Below, piece by piece: positions 7,037-14,611 of a DNA stretch of 28,472 nt. The stretch is from Erysipelotrichaceae bacterium (GTDB taxonomy: Bacteria; Bacillota_I; Bacilli_A; Erysipelotrichales; Erysipelotrichaceae), in the NCBI GenBank assembly GCA_017620435.1, contig JAFZQL010000094.1, forward strand, positions 1-28,472, read 5' to 3'. The position numbers and the translations under genes were made by a program. A model generated the notes under the pieces. It was not told where the DNA came from and did not search any database. It saw only the letters and a list, made by a program, of their open reading frames with translations. Numbering within the stretch: position 1 is the first letter of the stretch; every line of letters starts with the position of its first letter.

Positions 7037-8202
7037 TACATTAATTCCTTTATCTTCTTAGCCAGACCGTCAACGGTTCTAAGAGGCATGGAACACAAAG
7101 CGACCCTGATACCTCTGTTGACCTTGATGGTATAGATGTGGTGATCGATCAGTTTCTGATGGAAGGAATCACGTACTTCATTGTTTTCCATTCTGATCGT
7201 AACAAAGAAACCGTCCGAAAACCGATATAATTCTAACCCACATTCTTCCGCTTGTCTAATGAACAGGTCTGTCCTTTTCTTCAGCATCCCTTTCGCCTGA
7301 GCAAGTTCTTCCTGATATTCTTCGTAATGATGATCCAGTACTTCGCTGATGTTCAGCATTGCCGCATTGCTCAGATTGGACCAGGTAGCCCTGGCCAGAC
7401 GGCCGGACAGATTGATGAAATGGTCCAGAAATTCCGGATCGTTGTGGATGGCGATCAGGGCTCCTATCCTTTGTCCATAATAGGAGAAAGCCTTGGAAGC
7501 GGATGCCGCGATCAGCACCAGCAGGTCATCCGGAATATCGTTGAACAGTGTAAAGAATTCCTTTGAACCGTCACGCGCATAGTCGATATAGGCGATATCG
7601 CAAAGCAGTACGACTTCTTTCTTCAGACTGACGAGTTTCTCCATGATCCGTTTCCATTCTTCCGTAGAATAGGAGTATCCCAGAGGATTCTCGCAGGGAC
7701 TGTTGACGATCAGAAAGACCTTGGATTTAAACATGTCCAGTTTCCGGAAAAGATCGTCAAGATCATAGATATCGTAGGTCATAGTCTTCAGGTTCATCTC
7801 TGAAGCCATGACTTTGTAGTTGCCCCAGGATATGGCAGGATAAAGGATCGTATCGCCTTCCTCCAGACACTTCCGCATGGATGTATAGATCGCGCCTGTA
7901 CCGCCCGGAGTGGCAATGCTTCGATGATGATTGTCTACTTTATCTTCCAGAACAAAACGGGTAATGGCTTCGACATAAGCGTCGTTTCCCGCCGGAGAAG
8001 CGGCATAGGAAGCCCGCTGTATCGGCGTGATCTGTTTCTCCTGATCATATACGGATGCATAGGTAAACAGTTCTCCTTCCTCGTTATAAAGACATCCTGC
8101 CGTCGCATTGATGCCTTCAGGATCCGCTTTTGCCGCCCTGACGACAGAGAAGATATTATCTACATATCTCTCGGTATTCTCTCTTTCCTTTACAAACTTC
8201 AT
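7036..8202 (-). CDS. PLP-dependent class I aminotransferase (aspartate/aromatic type)
   Basis: The 388-residue fold-type I aminotransferase shows the TyrB/AspC-like landmarks: glycine-rich cofactor loop TPGGTGA (98-104), Asn/Pro motif NSPCENPLG (167-175), Asp202 in LLCDIAY for the pyridine nitrogen, Schiff-base Lys237 in SASKAFSYYGQR, and a C-terminal Arg in RGIRVAL for the substrate carboxylate. It transfers an amino group between an amino acid and 2-oxoglutarate or oxaloacetate in the cytosol; the exact amino acid is not decidable here. It lies 12 bases downstream of rarA and overlaps gtrA. Confidence 0.87.
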   Translation of the reverse strand: MKFVKERENTERYVDNIFSVVRAAKADPEGINATAGCLYNEEGELFTYASVYDQEKQITPIQRASYAASPAGNDAYVEAITRFVLEDKVDNHHRSIATPGGTGAIYTSMRKCLEEGDTILYPAISWGNYKVMASEMNLKTMTYDIYDLDDLFRKLDMFKSKVFLIVNSPCENPLGYSYSTEEWKRIMEKLVSLKKEVVLLCDIAYIDYARDGSKEFFTLFNDIPDDLLVLIAASASKAFSYYGQRIGALIAIHNDPEFLDHFINLSGRLARATWSNLSNAAMLNISEVLDHHYEEYQEELAQAKGMLKKRTDLFIRQAEECGLELYRFSDGFFVTIRMENNEVRDSFHQKLIDHHIYTIKVNRGIRVALCSMPLRTVDGLAKKIKELM

Positions 8203-8214
8203 AGATATCCTTTC

Positions 8215-9471
8215 TTATCGGTACAGATTCTTTAAATCGTTTGTGCGTTTATTCTGTTTCAGTTCTTCATAGATCTGTTTCAGCTGCTGCTCGTAGCGGT
8301 TCGGATTGAAGGAAGGAAACAGATCCAGATCCTTCAGTTCATCCGGCAGATACTGTATCTTATGGAAACAGTCGTAGCGTTCATAGGAATACTGTTCCTC
8401 TTTGGCTAGACCCACAGGAGTCAGCTTCAGATACTTCGGCATCTCGCAGACTTTTGACTCGGCGATGCTGAAGGCTTTGTGTACGGCATCCGTTGCCGTT
8501 CTTGACTTCGGTGAAAGACACAGGTCGATAATATGCATGCCCAGCGGGATGATGGCTTCCGGGAAACCGACCTGTTCGGCAGCCTGACAGGCGTTCCAGG
8601 TCCTTGCGGCCAGCGCCGGATTGGCCAGACCGACATCTTCATAGGCGATCACCAGAAGACGGCGGCTGATGGCTTCGATGTCTCCGGACTGTACCAGAAG
8701 ACTCAGATAGTACAGCGCTGCGTTGGGATCGGAACCCCGGATCGATTTCTGCAGGGCAGACAGCAGATCATAGTGCCCGTCTTCCGAACCGAAGGAACGG
8801 TTGGATACATGGTGGCAGTTTTCCTGCACAGTCTGTTTTGTAATGACTTTATCAGGAGAAAGAACAGCGGAGATCTCCAGGATATTCAGAGCCCAGCGGA
8901 TGTCGCCGTTGACCGTATCGCAGATCAGTTTCAGCGCATCGTCTTCGATCGTATACTCGCCATTCAGTCCTTTTTCCGACTGTAAGGCTTTCCTGATACC
9001 TTCTTTAATATCCTCATCATTCAAAGGCTTGAACTCAAACAGATGACATCTGGAACGGATGGCGGGATTGATGGAATGATATGGATTGGCTGTCGTAGCG
9101 CCGATCAGGATCACGGAACCATCTTCCACATGCGGAAGCAGAAGATCCTGCTTATCCTTGTTCAGACGGTGTACCTCGTCGCAGATCATGATCAGCTGAC
9201 CGGAAAGCTTCGCTTCCGCAAAGATCTGATCCAGATCCTTCTTGTTTCCGGTAACGGCATTAAACTGTCTGTACGGCTTGTGAAGCTCGTTGGCGATGAC
9301 TCTGGCCATGGTCGTCTTTCCCGTGCCCGGAGGTCCGAAAAAGATACAGGAAAAAATCGTCTGTTTCTCCAGACATCTTCTGATGATGCCGTTTTCCCCG
9401 ACCAGGTCCTTCTGTCCGAGGATATCGTCGATCGTTTCCGGTCTGAGTCTATATGCCAGCGGTTCTTTCAT
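8215..9471 (-). CDS. rarA: Replication-associated recombination protein A (RarA/MgsA)
   Basis: The 418-residue AAA+ ATPase is of the clamp-loader type and acts at stalled replication forks and gaps. It opens with LAYRLRPETIDDILGQ, typical of RarA, then Walker A GPPGTGKTT (46-54), Walker B with DEVHR (98-102), sensor 1 GATTANP and an arginine-finger region AIRSRC. The C-terminal MgsA tetramerisation part includes DPNAALYYLSLL, RRLLVIAYEDVGLA and SKSRTATDA-like segments. Length is normal for the family. It overlaps the upstream HAD gene by 23 bases, so the two are coupled. The ribosome site (AAAGAAGAAA) is weak. Confidence 0.95.
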   Translation of the reverse strand: MKEPLAYRLRPETIDDILGQKDLVGENGIIRRCLEKQTIFSCIFFGPPGTGKTTMARVIANELHKPYRQFNAVTGNKKDLDQIFAEAKLSGQLIMICDEVHRLNKDKQDLLLPHVEDGSVILIGATTANPYHSINPAIRSRCHLFEFKPLNDEDIKEGIRKALQSEKGLNGEYTIEDDALKLICDTVNGDIRWALNILEISAVLSPDKVITKQTVQENCHHVSNRSFGSEDGHYDLLSALQKSIRGSDPNAALYYLSLLVQSGDIEAISRRLLVIAYEDVGLANPALAARTWNACQAAEQVGFPEAIIPLGMHIIDLCLSPKSRTATDAVHKAFSIAESKVCEMPKYLKLTPVGLAKEEQYSYERYDCFHKIQYLPDELKDLDLFPSFNPNRYEQQLKQIYEELKQNKRTNDLKNLYR

Positions 9472-10123
9472 TTTCTTCTTTGATCAGCGGGATAGCCTTG
9501 GTGATGATATCCGTCACCAGTTCCGCTTTCTCCATGTCTTCTTCATCCAGATAAGCCAGATCCTTTACCAAAACATAGCGCAGTTTTCCGTTGATCGCCG
9601 CCCGGGCTCCGTTGTGAGAATCTTCAAAGACCATGACTTCGTTTAAAGGGATCCTGAAATACTCGATCGGTCTAAGGAAGATCTCCGGTTCCGGCTTGGT
9701 TTTCGCTACCATGTTTCCCGATACCATATAATCGAAATAATCGGCTATTCCGGCATTCTTCAGACACTTTTCAGCGACTTCTTCATGGGTCGATGTCGCG
9801 ACAGCCCTGCGTATGCCTTCTTCGCGGCAGAAATCCAGGAATTCCAGGACTCCCGGCCGAAGCGGGATCTTTCCGTGATCGATCATGTCATGGATCTTTG
9901 CCCAGCGTCGGCGCTGATATTCTTCATAGGGAAAATCTTCTCCGAATTCACTTAAGACCCTGTTACGGTAGAGCTCTTTACTTCCGCCCATCAGGGTAGA
10001 AAGAAAATCCAGGCTCATCGGTCTGCCCATCTCTGCGGATACTTCCTGACCGAACTTCGCATACATCTGTCTCTCGGTGTCAAGAAGCAGACCGTCCATG
10101 TCGAATACACACAGTTTAATCAT
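9449..10123 (-). CDS. HAD-superfamily phosphatase, beta-phosphoglucomutase-like
   Basis: The 224-residue subclass IA HAD hydrolase has nucleophile Asp8 and acid/base Asp10 in FDMDGLLLDTE, a helical cap (about 15-80), motif II Thr/Ser in AVATSTHEE, motif III Lys in KTKPEPEIF and motif IV in VFEDSHNGARAA. It may dephosphorylate a sugar phosphate, a nucleotide or another small phosphoester; motif II STHEE does not settle which. It follows the psuG terminator, has TATAAT at 10133-10138, and its 3' end runs 23 bases into rarA. Confidence 0.87.
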   Translation of the reverse strand: MIKLCVFDMDGLLLDTERQMYAKFGQEVSAEMGRPMSLDFLSTLMGGSKELYRNRVLSEFGEDFPYEEYQRRRWAKIHDMIDHGKIPLRPGVLEFLDFCREEGIRRAVATSTHEEVAEKCLKNAGIADYFDYMVSGNMVAKTKPEPEIFLRPIEYFRIPLNEVMVFEDSHNGARAAINGKLRYVLVKDLAYLDEEDMEKAELVTDIITKAIPLIKEENERTAGI

Positions 10124-10132
10124 CTATCATCC

Positions 10133-10138
10133 ATTATA
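10133..10138 (-). promoter_or_regulatory. Candidate -10 box for the HAD-rarA-aminotransferase-gtrA operon
   Basis: The minus strand reads TATAAT ten bases before the ATG at 10123. A TTCTTT (10155-10160) that could serve as -35 is 16 bases upstream and lies inside the psuG terminator stem. The ribosome site is poor. Confidence 0.35.
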
Positions 10139-10150
10139 ATCCATCGGATA

Positions 10151-10176
10151 AGAAAAAGAAGGTTTGAACCTTCTTT
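10151..10176 (-). terminator. Terminator after psuG
   Basis: On the minus strand AAAGAAGGT pairs with ACCTTCTTT (10168-10176 with 10155-10163) around four bases, followed by a T-rich tail. The stem starts inside the psuG stop codon. Confidence 0.85.
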
Positions 10177-11092
10177 ATAGTTTGGCGAATTCGATCGCGA
10201 CTTTCGAAGCGACTCTCGCGTTGTTGTAGGCAAGCTGCAGATTGCTGGCGAAGGAAGTTCCTCCGGTCAGATCCTTGATCGTAGCCAGCAGGAACGGAGT
10301 CGTAGCCTTTCCTCTGATGCCTTTCTCTTTTGCCATTTCCAGAGCCTGGTCGATGGCTTTATCGATGTATTCATGATCCAGAGAATACTCGTGCGGAATC
10401 GGGTTGCCCAAGACAACGCCGCCCTGAAGTCCAAGATCCCACTTTGTCTTCATGATCCTGGCTGCTTCCGCCGCATCCGCCACCTTGTAGTCGACGCCGT
10501 ATCCCGATGATTCGCAATAGAATGCCGGGAATTCACCGGTCTGATAGCCCAGAACAGGAACGCCGTAAGTTTCCAGATATTCCAGAGTCAGTCCGATATC
10601 CAGGATCGACTTGCATCCTGCGGATACCACGCAGACGCCGGTATGTGCCAGTTCCTGCAGGTCGGCAGAAATGTCCATCGTTTCCTGTGCGCCTCTGTGC
10701 ACGCCGCCGATACCGCCGGTCGCAAAGACTCTGATCCCTGCCAGATCCGCAATCAGCATCGTGGTCGCTACGGTGGTTGCCGCCGTCTGTCCGCTGACCA
10801 GATAGACCGCTACATCTCTTCTGGAAGCCTTGGCCACATTCTCGGCCTTGCACATGAGTTCCAGCTCATCGCTGTTGAGACCGACCTTCAGCTTGCCACC
10901 GATGATCGCCGTTGTCGCCGGGATGGCCCCTTCGCCTCTGATGATCTCTTCTACTTTATGCGCAAATTCAACGTTCTCAGGATAAGGCATGCCGTGAGAC
11001 AGGATCGTCGATTCCAGAGCGACGATCGGTCTGCCCTGTGATAATGCTTCTTCAATTTCTGGGGTAATGGATAAATAGTCTTTGTAGTTCAT
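10175..11092 (-). CDS. psuG: Pseudouridine-5'-phosphate glycosidase
   Basis: The 305-residue enzyme splits pseudouridine 5'-phosphate reversibly into uracil and ribose 5-phosphate, the second step of pseudouridine breakdown. Family landmarks are ALESTILSHGMPYP (catalytic Glu27), the Lys near ENVAKASRRD (Lys88, which forms the sugar adduct in the family), the metal-site Asp in HRGAQETMDISADL (Asp144), SAGCKSILDIG (Lys161) and the C-terminal NLQLAYNNARVA. Their spacing matches the E. coli enzyme. It is preceded by AAGGAG and overlaps the PsuK-type kinase gene as ATGA, so the two pathway steps are translated together. Confidence 0.95.
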   Translation of the reverse strand: MNYKDYLSITPEIEEALSQGRPIVALESTILSHGMPYPENVEFAHKVEEIIRGEGAIPATTAIIGGKLKVGLNSDELELMCKAENVAKASRRDVAVYLVSGQTAATTVATTMLIADLAGIRVFATGGIGGVHRGAQETMDISADLQELAHTGVCVVSAGCKSILDIGLTLEYLETYGVPVLGYQTGEFPAFYCESSGYGVDYKVADAAEAARIMKTKWDLGLQGGVVLGNPIPHEYSLDHEYIDKAIDQALEMAKEKGIRGKATTPFLLATIKDLTGGTSFASNLQLAYNNARVASKVAIEFAKL

Positions 11093-12186
11093 TTTTTCTT
11101 CTCCTTTAGTATTCTATCCAGCAGTTCTACTGACATATCATTGCTGATTGTATGCTTGCTTCTGATGGCCGCAATTCCGGCAGCCATACCGTAATCCAAG
11201 GTCTTTTCGATATCCAGACCGTTCACATCGCCATAGATGATAGCCGCCATCAGGGCATCTCCCGCTCCGGAAGCGTTGACCATGTGCTTTTCTTCCGGAA
11301 GTTTTCTGCGTATCTTTCTTTCCTGATCGCCATACAGGATGCCTTCCGCGCCAAGAGATACGACGACCCGTTTTGTTCCCTGTTCCAGCAGTCTGTCTAC
11401 CGCCCTGTCCAGATCAGAATCATTTTTAATTTTGATACCGCTCAGGTTTTCCAGTTCGCCTCTGTTGGGTTTGATCAGATCGAAATAAGGGACATAGTCG
11501 CGCATCTTCAGGGCATAATTGTCCGAGATCGGATCGATGTACAGCGAGGTATGATCTTTACAGATGCTGATGAGTTCTTTGATCACATCGTCCGGCAGGG
11601 AGGGATCCATCACGACCAGTCTGGCGTTTCTGATGGTCTTCTCTTTGCTTCGCAGATAGGCCGGTGTGAGATTCTCCAGGATCGACATATCGCAGATGGC
11701 CATGTACATATCGTTGTTTTCATCCTGTATCTGCATGAAGATCCCGGATGTTGCACCCTTTACCAGCAGGGAATCGTGGATGTCGATGCCGTTTCTTTTG
11801 CAGTCGGCTGCGATCATCGTCCCGTAGGCATCATCGCTGTAAGCCGTGATCAGATCGGCCTTCCCTCCCAGCTTCACATAGTTGCAGATGATGTTGTGCA
11901 TCACCCCGCCCACGGAGGAAATGATATCCGCCGGATGATCATAATGCGTACGGATCGGGATCCTGGATCTGCCATACACATCCACATTGCAGGCACCGAT
12001 GCCGACAATATAATCCTCCTCTTTCAGGATATATCCCTTTCCTGAGATATAACCCTGATTCTGTAAGGAAGAAATATGCACCGCAACTGTACTGCGGGAA
12101 ATATCCAAAAGTCTGGCGATCTCGCTTTGTTCAATGAGAGGATTCTCCCGAATGATTTCCAGTATTTCTTTTTCTTTCTTGGTCAT
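11089..12186 (-). CDS. psuK: PfkB-family kinase with N-terminal winged helix (pseudouridine kinase type)
   Basis: In this 365-residue two-domain protein, residues 1-57 are a winged helix-turn-helix (EQSEIARLLDISRSTVAVHISSLQ region) and residues about 59-360 a ribokinase/PfkB fold beginning YIVGIGACNVDVYG, with substrate loop SSVGGVMHN, the DPISDN and KPNRGE elements, and the catalytic anion-hole motif NASGAGDALMAA. Position next to psuG makes pseudouridine the likely substrate, yielding pseudouridine 5'-phosphate. The HTH suggests that it also represses or senses at its own promoter. There is no Shine-Dalgarno before the ATG despite a leader of about 25 bases. Confidence 0.9.
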   Translation of the reverse strand: MTKKEKEILEIIRENPLIEQSEIARLLDISRSTVAVHISSLQNQGYISGKGYILKEEDYIVGIGACNVDVYGRSRIPIRTHYDHPADIISSVGGVMHNIICNYVKLGGKADLITAYSDDAYGTMIAADCKRNGIDIHDSLLVKGATSGIFMQIQDENNDMYMAICDMSILENLTPAYLRSKEKTIRNARLVVMDPSLPDDVIKELISICKDHTSLYIDPISDNYALKMRDYVPYFDLIKPNRGELENLSGIKIKNDSDLDRAVDRLLEQGTKRVVVSLGAEGILYGDQERKIRRKLPEEKHMVNASGAGDALMAAIIYGDVNGLDIEKTLDYGMAAGIAAIRSKHTISNDMSVELLDRILKEKKK

Positions 12187-12214
12187 ATAGATATTTAGTT
12201 ATATAAGCACATGT

Positions 12215-12245
12215 TTATTATATGATAAGATACACTGTAAGTAAA
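12215..12245 (-). promoter_or_regulatory. psuK promoter with overlapping dyad
   Basis: On the minus strand TTTACT (12240-12245) and TATAAT (12217-12222) are spaced by 17 bases. The imperfect palindrome TTATTATATGATAA (12215-12228, 12 of 14 positions symmetric) covers the -10 box and could be an operator. Confidence 0.6.
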
Positions 12246-12246
12246 T

Positions 12247-12269
12247 ATCAGAACGATTAATGTTATGAT
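12247..12269 (+). promoter_or_regulatory. Nucleoside hydrolase extended -10 promoter and candidate operator
   Basis: TGTTATGAT (12261-12269) is an extended -10 element with no good -35. It forms the right arm of the inverted repeat ATCAGAAC-N7-GTTATGAT (12247-12254 with 12262-12269, 7 of 8 pairs). The -35 regions of the two divergent promoters overlap, so a repressor here could govern both. Confidence 0.5.
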
Positions 12270-12293
12270 AAGAGTAATAGAAGGAGAACTATC

Positions 12294-13259
12294 ATGGCTA
12301 GAAAAGTAATACTGGATGTCGACACCGGTTCGGATGACGCATGTGCGATCCTGCTGGCATATCTGCGTCCTGAGATCGATCTGGTGGCTGTCTGTACAGT
12401 TAAAGGCAACCAACCGATCGACAATACTACCGAAAACACCTTAAGGGTAAGAGATCTTTTGAAGGCGGACTTCCCGGTATATCGGGGATGTTCCGGTTCA
12501 CTGGTAAAAACAACCGTCTATCCACGTATACAGCGGACAGAGAATGCTGACGCTTTTGACGAAAACGGAAACAAGATCCATATCCACACCCCGCTTCTGC
12601 CTCTTCCTGCATCAACCAGGAAAGAGGAAGATATTCCTGCGCCGATCTTCTATGTCAATTATCTGATGAATGCCAAGGAGCCTGTCATTCTTGTTCCGGT
12701 AGGACCTTTGACCAACCTGGCTGTCGCCTTGACCATAGAACCTAGGATCGTTAAAAACATCGAAGAGATCGTCATCATGGGCGGAGGATGGAACATCACC
12801 AACGCCACGATCGCTTCCGAATTCAACATCTACGACGATCCGGAAGCGGCTCAGAAAGTCCTGCACTGCGGAGCGAAGATCACGATGGTTCCGCTGGATG
12901 CGACCCATACCGCCTACATTTCTCAGGACGACTCCGAAGAACTGAAACGGATCAATACGCCTGCCTCGCTGTTTGCGGCCGGCCAGATCGATCTGAGGAT
13001 CCTGGTCCACGATTACGCCCAGCCTCTGGATATTCCTCATACCTGCGCTCTGCACGACCCTCTGTGTATCGCTTATCTGATCGATCCGACCGTACTGGAA
13101 GATGTGAAGTTCTGTAACGTCGAAGTATCTCTTGGAGGCGTGACAGAAGGACAGACCGTCGTCGACCAGAGAGCGATCCAGGAAAACAGAAATGTCCACT
13201 TCGCATTCAAAGGAAATCACGAGAAGTTCGCCAAGATCTTCATCGATGCTTTCCGCTAA
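12294..13259 (+). CDS. Nucleoside hydrolase (IU-NH/Rih family)
   Basis: The 321-residue cytosolic calcium-dependent hydrolase splits ribonucleosides into base and ribose. The metal site is formed by the N-terminal DVDTGSDDACA (Asp8, 10, 14, 15) and a C-terminal ALHDPLCIAYL. NPLTNLA-type VPVGPLTNLAVAL, MGGGWN and EFNIYDDPEAA are also typical. The loop near residues 83-92, which in many family members holds an HGxDG catalytic motif, instead reads DAFDENGNK, so the base specificity is unclear. It diverges from psuK-psuG, fitting a riboside-salvage block. The ribosome site AAGGAG is at 12281-12286. Confidence 0.9.
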   Translation: MARKVILDVDTGSDDACAILLAYLRPEIDLVAVCTVKGNQPIDNTTENTLRVRDLLKADFPVYRGCSGSLVKTTVYPRIQRTENADAFDENGNKIHIHTPLLPLPASTRKEEDIPAPIFYVNYLMNAKEPVILVPVGPLTNLAVALTIEPRIVKNIEEIVIMGGGWNITNATIASEFNIYDDPEAAQKVLHCGAKITMVPLDATHTAYISQDDSEELKRINTPASLFAAGQIDLRILVHDYAQPLDIPHTCALHDPLCIAYLIDPTVLEDVKFCNVEVSLGGVTEGQTVVDQRAIQENRNVHFAFKGNHEKFAKIFIDAFR

Positions 13260-13280
13260 GAATCAAAACAGCTGTAAAGA

Positions 13281-13310
13281 AAAATGAAGCCCTGCGGCTT
13301 CATTTTTTAT
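13281..13310. terminator. Bidirectional terminator, nucleoside hydrolase / gpmA
   Basis: TGAAGCC (13285-13291) pairs with GGCTTCA (13296-13302), extended by four A-T pairs. T runs follow on the plus strand and A residues precede it, so it serves both convergent genes. Confidence 0.85.
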
Positions 13311-14053
13311 TATTTCTTTTTACCCTGGTTGGCTACGGCTTCCATCGCAGCTTTCAGCGCTTCTTGGTCGCCAAGATAGTAGTGACCCTTGACATTGAAG
13401 TCTTCGTCGAATTCATAGACAAGAGGAACACCGGTCGGAATATTCAGGGCGATGATGTCTTCGTTGGACATATTGTCAAGATACTTGACCAGAGCTCTTA
13501 ATGAGTTGCCATGCGCGGCAATGATGACTCTCTTGCCTTCCTTCATGGCAGGAAGAATGACTTCGTTGTAGTAAGGAACAACTCTTTCTACCGTTGTTTC
13601 CAGAGACTCGTTCAAAGGCATCAGAGCAGGATCTTCATTGCGGTATACATCCTGGTTCTGCGGCGCTCTTTCATCTTCCGGTTCCAGTGCAGGAGGCTTG
13701 ACGTCGTAGGAACGTCTCCACAGCTTTACCTGATCCTCGCCGTATTTCTCGGCAGTTTCGGACTTGTTAAGACCCTGCAGGGCGCCATAATGACGTTCAT
13801 TCAGTTTCCAGGTCTTATAGACAGGAAGCCAGTTGCGGTCCATCTCATCCAGAATATGGTTCAATGTGTGGATCGCTCTTTTCAGATAAGAAGTGTAGCA
13901 GACATCGAAGTCATAGCCTTCTTCTTTTAAAAGCTTGCCGGCCTGTATCGCTTCCGCATGACCCTTCTCGCTCAAATCGACATCCGTCCATCCGGTGAAC
14001 AGATTCAGCTTGTTCCACTCGCTCTCGCCATGTCTTACCAGTACAAGTTTCAT
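13310..14053 (-). CDS. gpmA: 2,3-bisphosphoglycerate-dependent phosphoglycerate mutase
   Basis: The 247-residue glycolytic enzyme interconverts 3- and 2-phosphoglycerate. It carries LVRHGESEWN with the phosphohistidine His8, FTGWTDVDLSEKG, the catalytic LNERHYGALQGL segment, and IIAAHGNSLRAL with the second active-site His. Length is standard for dPGM. The ribosome site AAAGGAG is well placed, and the terminator at 13281-13306 directly follows the stop. It is divergent from the ECF-S-like gene and monocistronic. Confidence 0.96.
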   Translation of the reverse strand: MKLVLVRHGESEWNKLNLFTGWTDVDLSEKGHAEAIQAGKLLKEEGYDFDVCYTSYLKRAIHTLNHILDEMDRNWLPVYKTWKLNERHYGALQGLNKSETAEKYGEDQVKLWRRSYDVKPPALEPEDERAPQNQDVYRNEDPALMPLNESLETTVERVVPYYNEVILPAMKEGKRVIIAAHGNSLRALVKYLDNMSNEDIIALNIPTGVPLVYEFDEDFNVKGHYYLGDQEALKAAMEAVANQGKKK

Positions 14054-14109
14054 GTTTTTCTCCTTTATGCTTTACACCATTATTCTACAATAATTTCCTC
14101 CCGTTTCGG

Positions 14110-14115
14110 TATAAT
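14110..14115 (+). promoter_or_regulatory. -10 box immediately before an SD-less gene (leaderless candidate)
   Basis: A perfect TATAAT ends six bases before the ATG at 14122, so transcription would be expected to start at or next to the ATG. No purine-rich ribosome site lies between, and no convincing -35 is seen at the expected distance. Confidence 0.5.
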
Positions 14116-14121
14116 AATCAT

Positions 14122-14601
14122 ATGAAAAGAAATCGTAAGATCGCACTGCTGTCCCTGGGGATCGCACTGTATGCCGTACTGTCGGCCTTTGTGATCATTC
14201 CGATCATCAACAGGATCAAACTGGATCTGGGCTACGTCGTTTTTGGACTTTATCTGAACAGGTTCGGCATTGCCGCAACTCCGGTCGGCGTGTTCGGCTG
14301 CATCATCGGAAACCTGCTGAAGGGAGGTTCTTTCCCGATCGCCTGGGCCATCGGTCAGACCTTTATTGCCCTGACCCTGGGCTATCTGTTACTTAAAACA
14401 AAGAAACTGTATCTGAAGTTCATCTTTGCCATTCTTATGACCTTTATCGGTATTGCCTTGATCAAGACCGTACTGGAAGTGGCGCTGTTCCAACTTCCTT
14501 TATATGCCAAGTTCTTAAGCAATTCCGTGGCTTTCATTGCCGATGTGATCCCATTGCTGATCGGCATCGCTTTGAGCGATAAAGTCAAGATACGTTTATA
14601 G
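14122..14601 (+). CDS. Putative ECF transporter substrate-binding (S) component
   Basis: The 159-residue hydrophobic protein has five or six membrane segments (about 7-29, 33-62, 74-92, 96-120 and 132-153). The start GIALYAVLSAFVIIPI followed by a short amphipathic turn and LGYVVFGLYLNRFG, then GVFGCIIGNLLKGG, resembles vitamin or precursor S subunits of ECF importers. The ATPase and T subunits are not in this window, consistent with a group II S component using a shared module. The substrate cannot be told. It is followed after ten bases by another membrane protein. No Shine-Dalgarno precedes the ATG. Confidence 0.6.
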   Translation: MKRNRKIALLSLGIALYAVLSAFVIIPIINRIKLDLGYVVFGLYLNRFGIAATPVGVFGCIIGNLLKGGSFPIAWAIGQTFIALTLGYLLLKTKKLYLKFIFAILMTFIGIALIKTVLEVALFQLPLYAKFLSNSVAFIADVIPLLIGIALSDKVKIRL

Positions 14602-14611
14602 GAGTGCTGTT

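Noticed and set aside
12195..12413. 72-codon minus-strand frame over the psuK / nucleoside hydrolase promoter region
   Set aside because: It is antisense to the hydrolase start and covers both promoters; no ribosome site.
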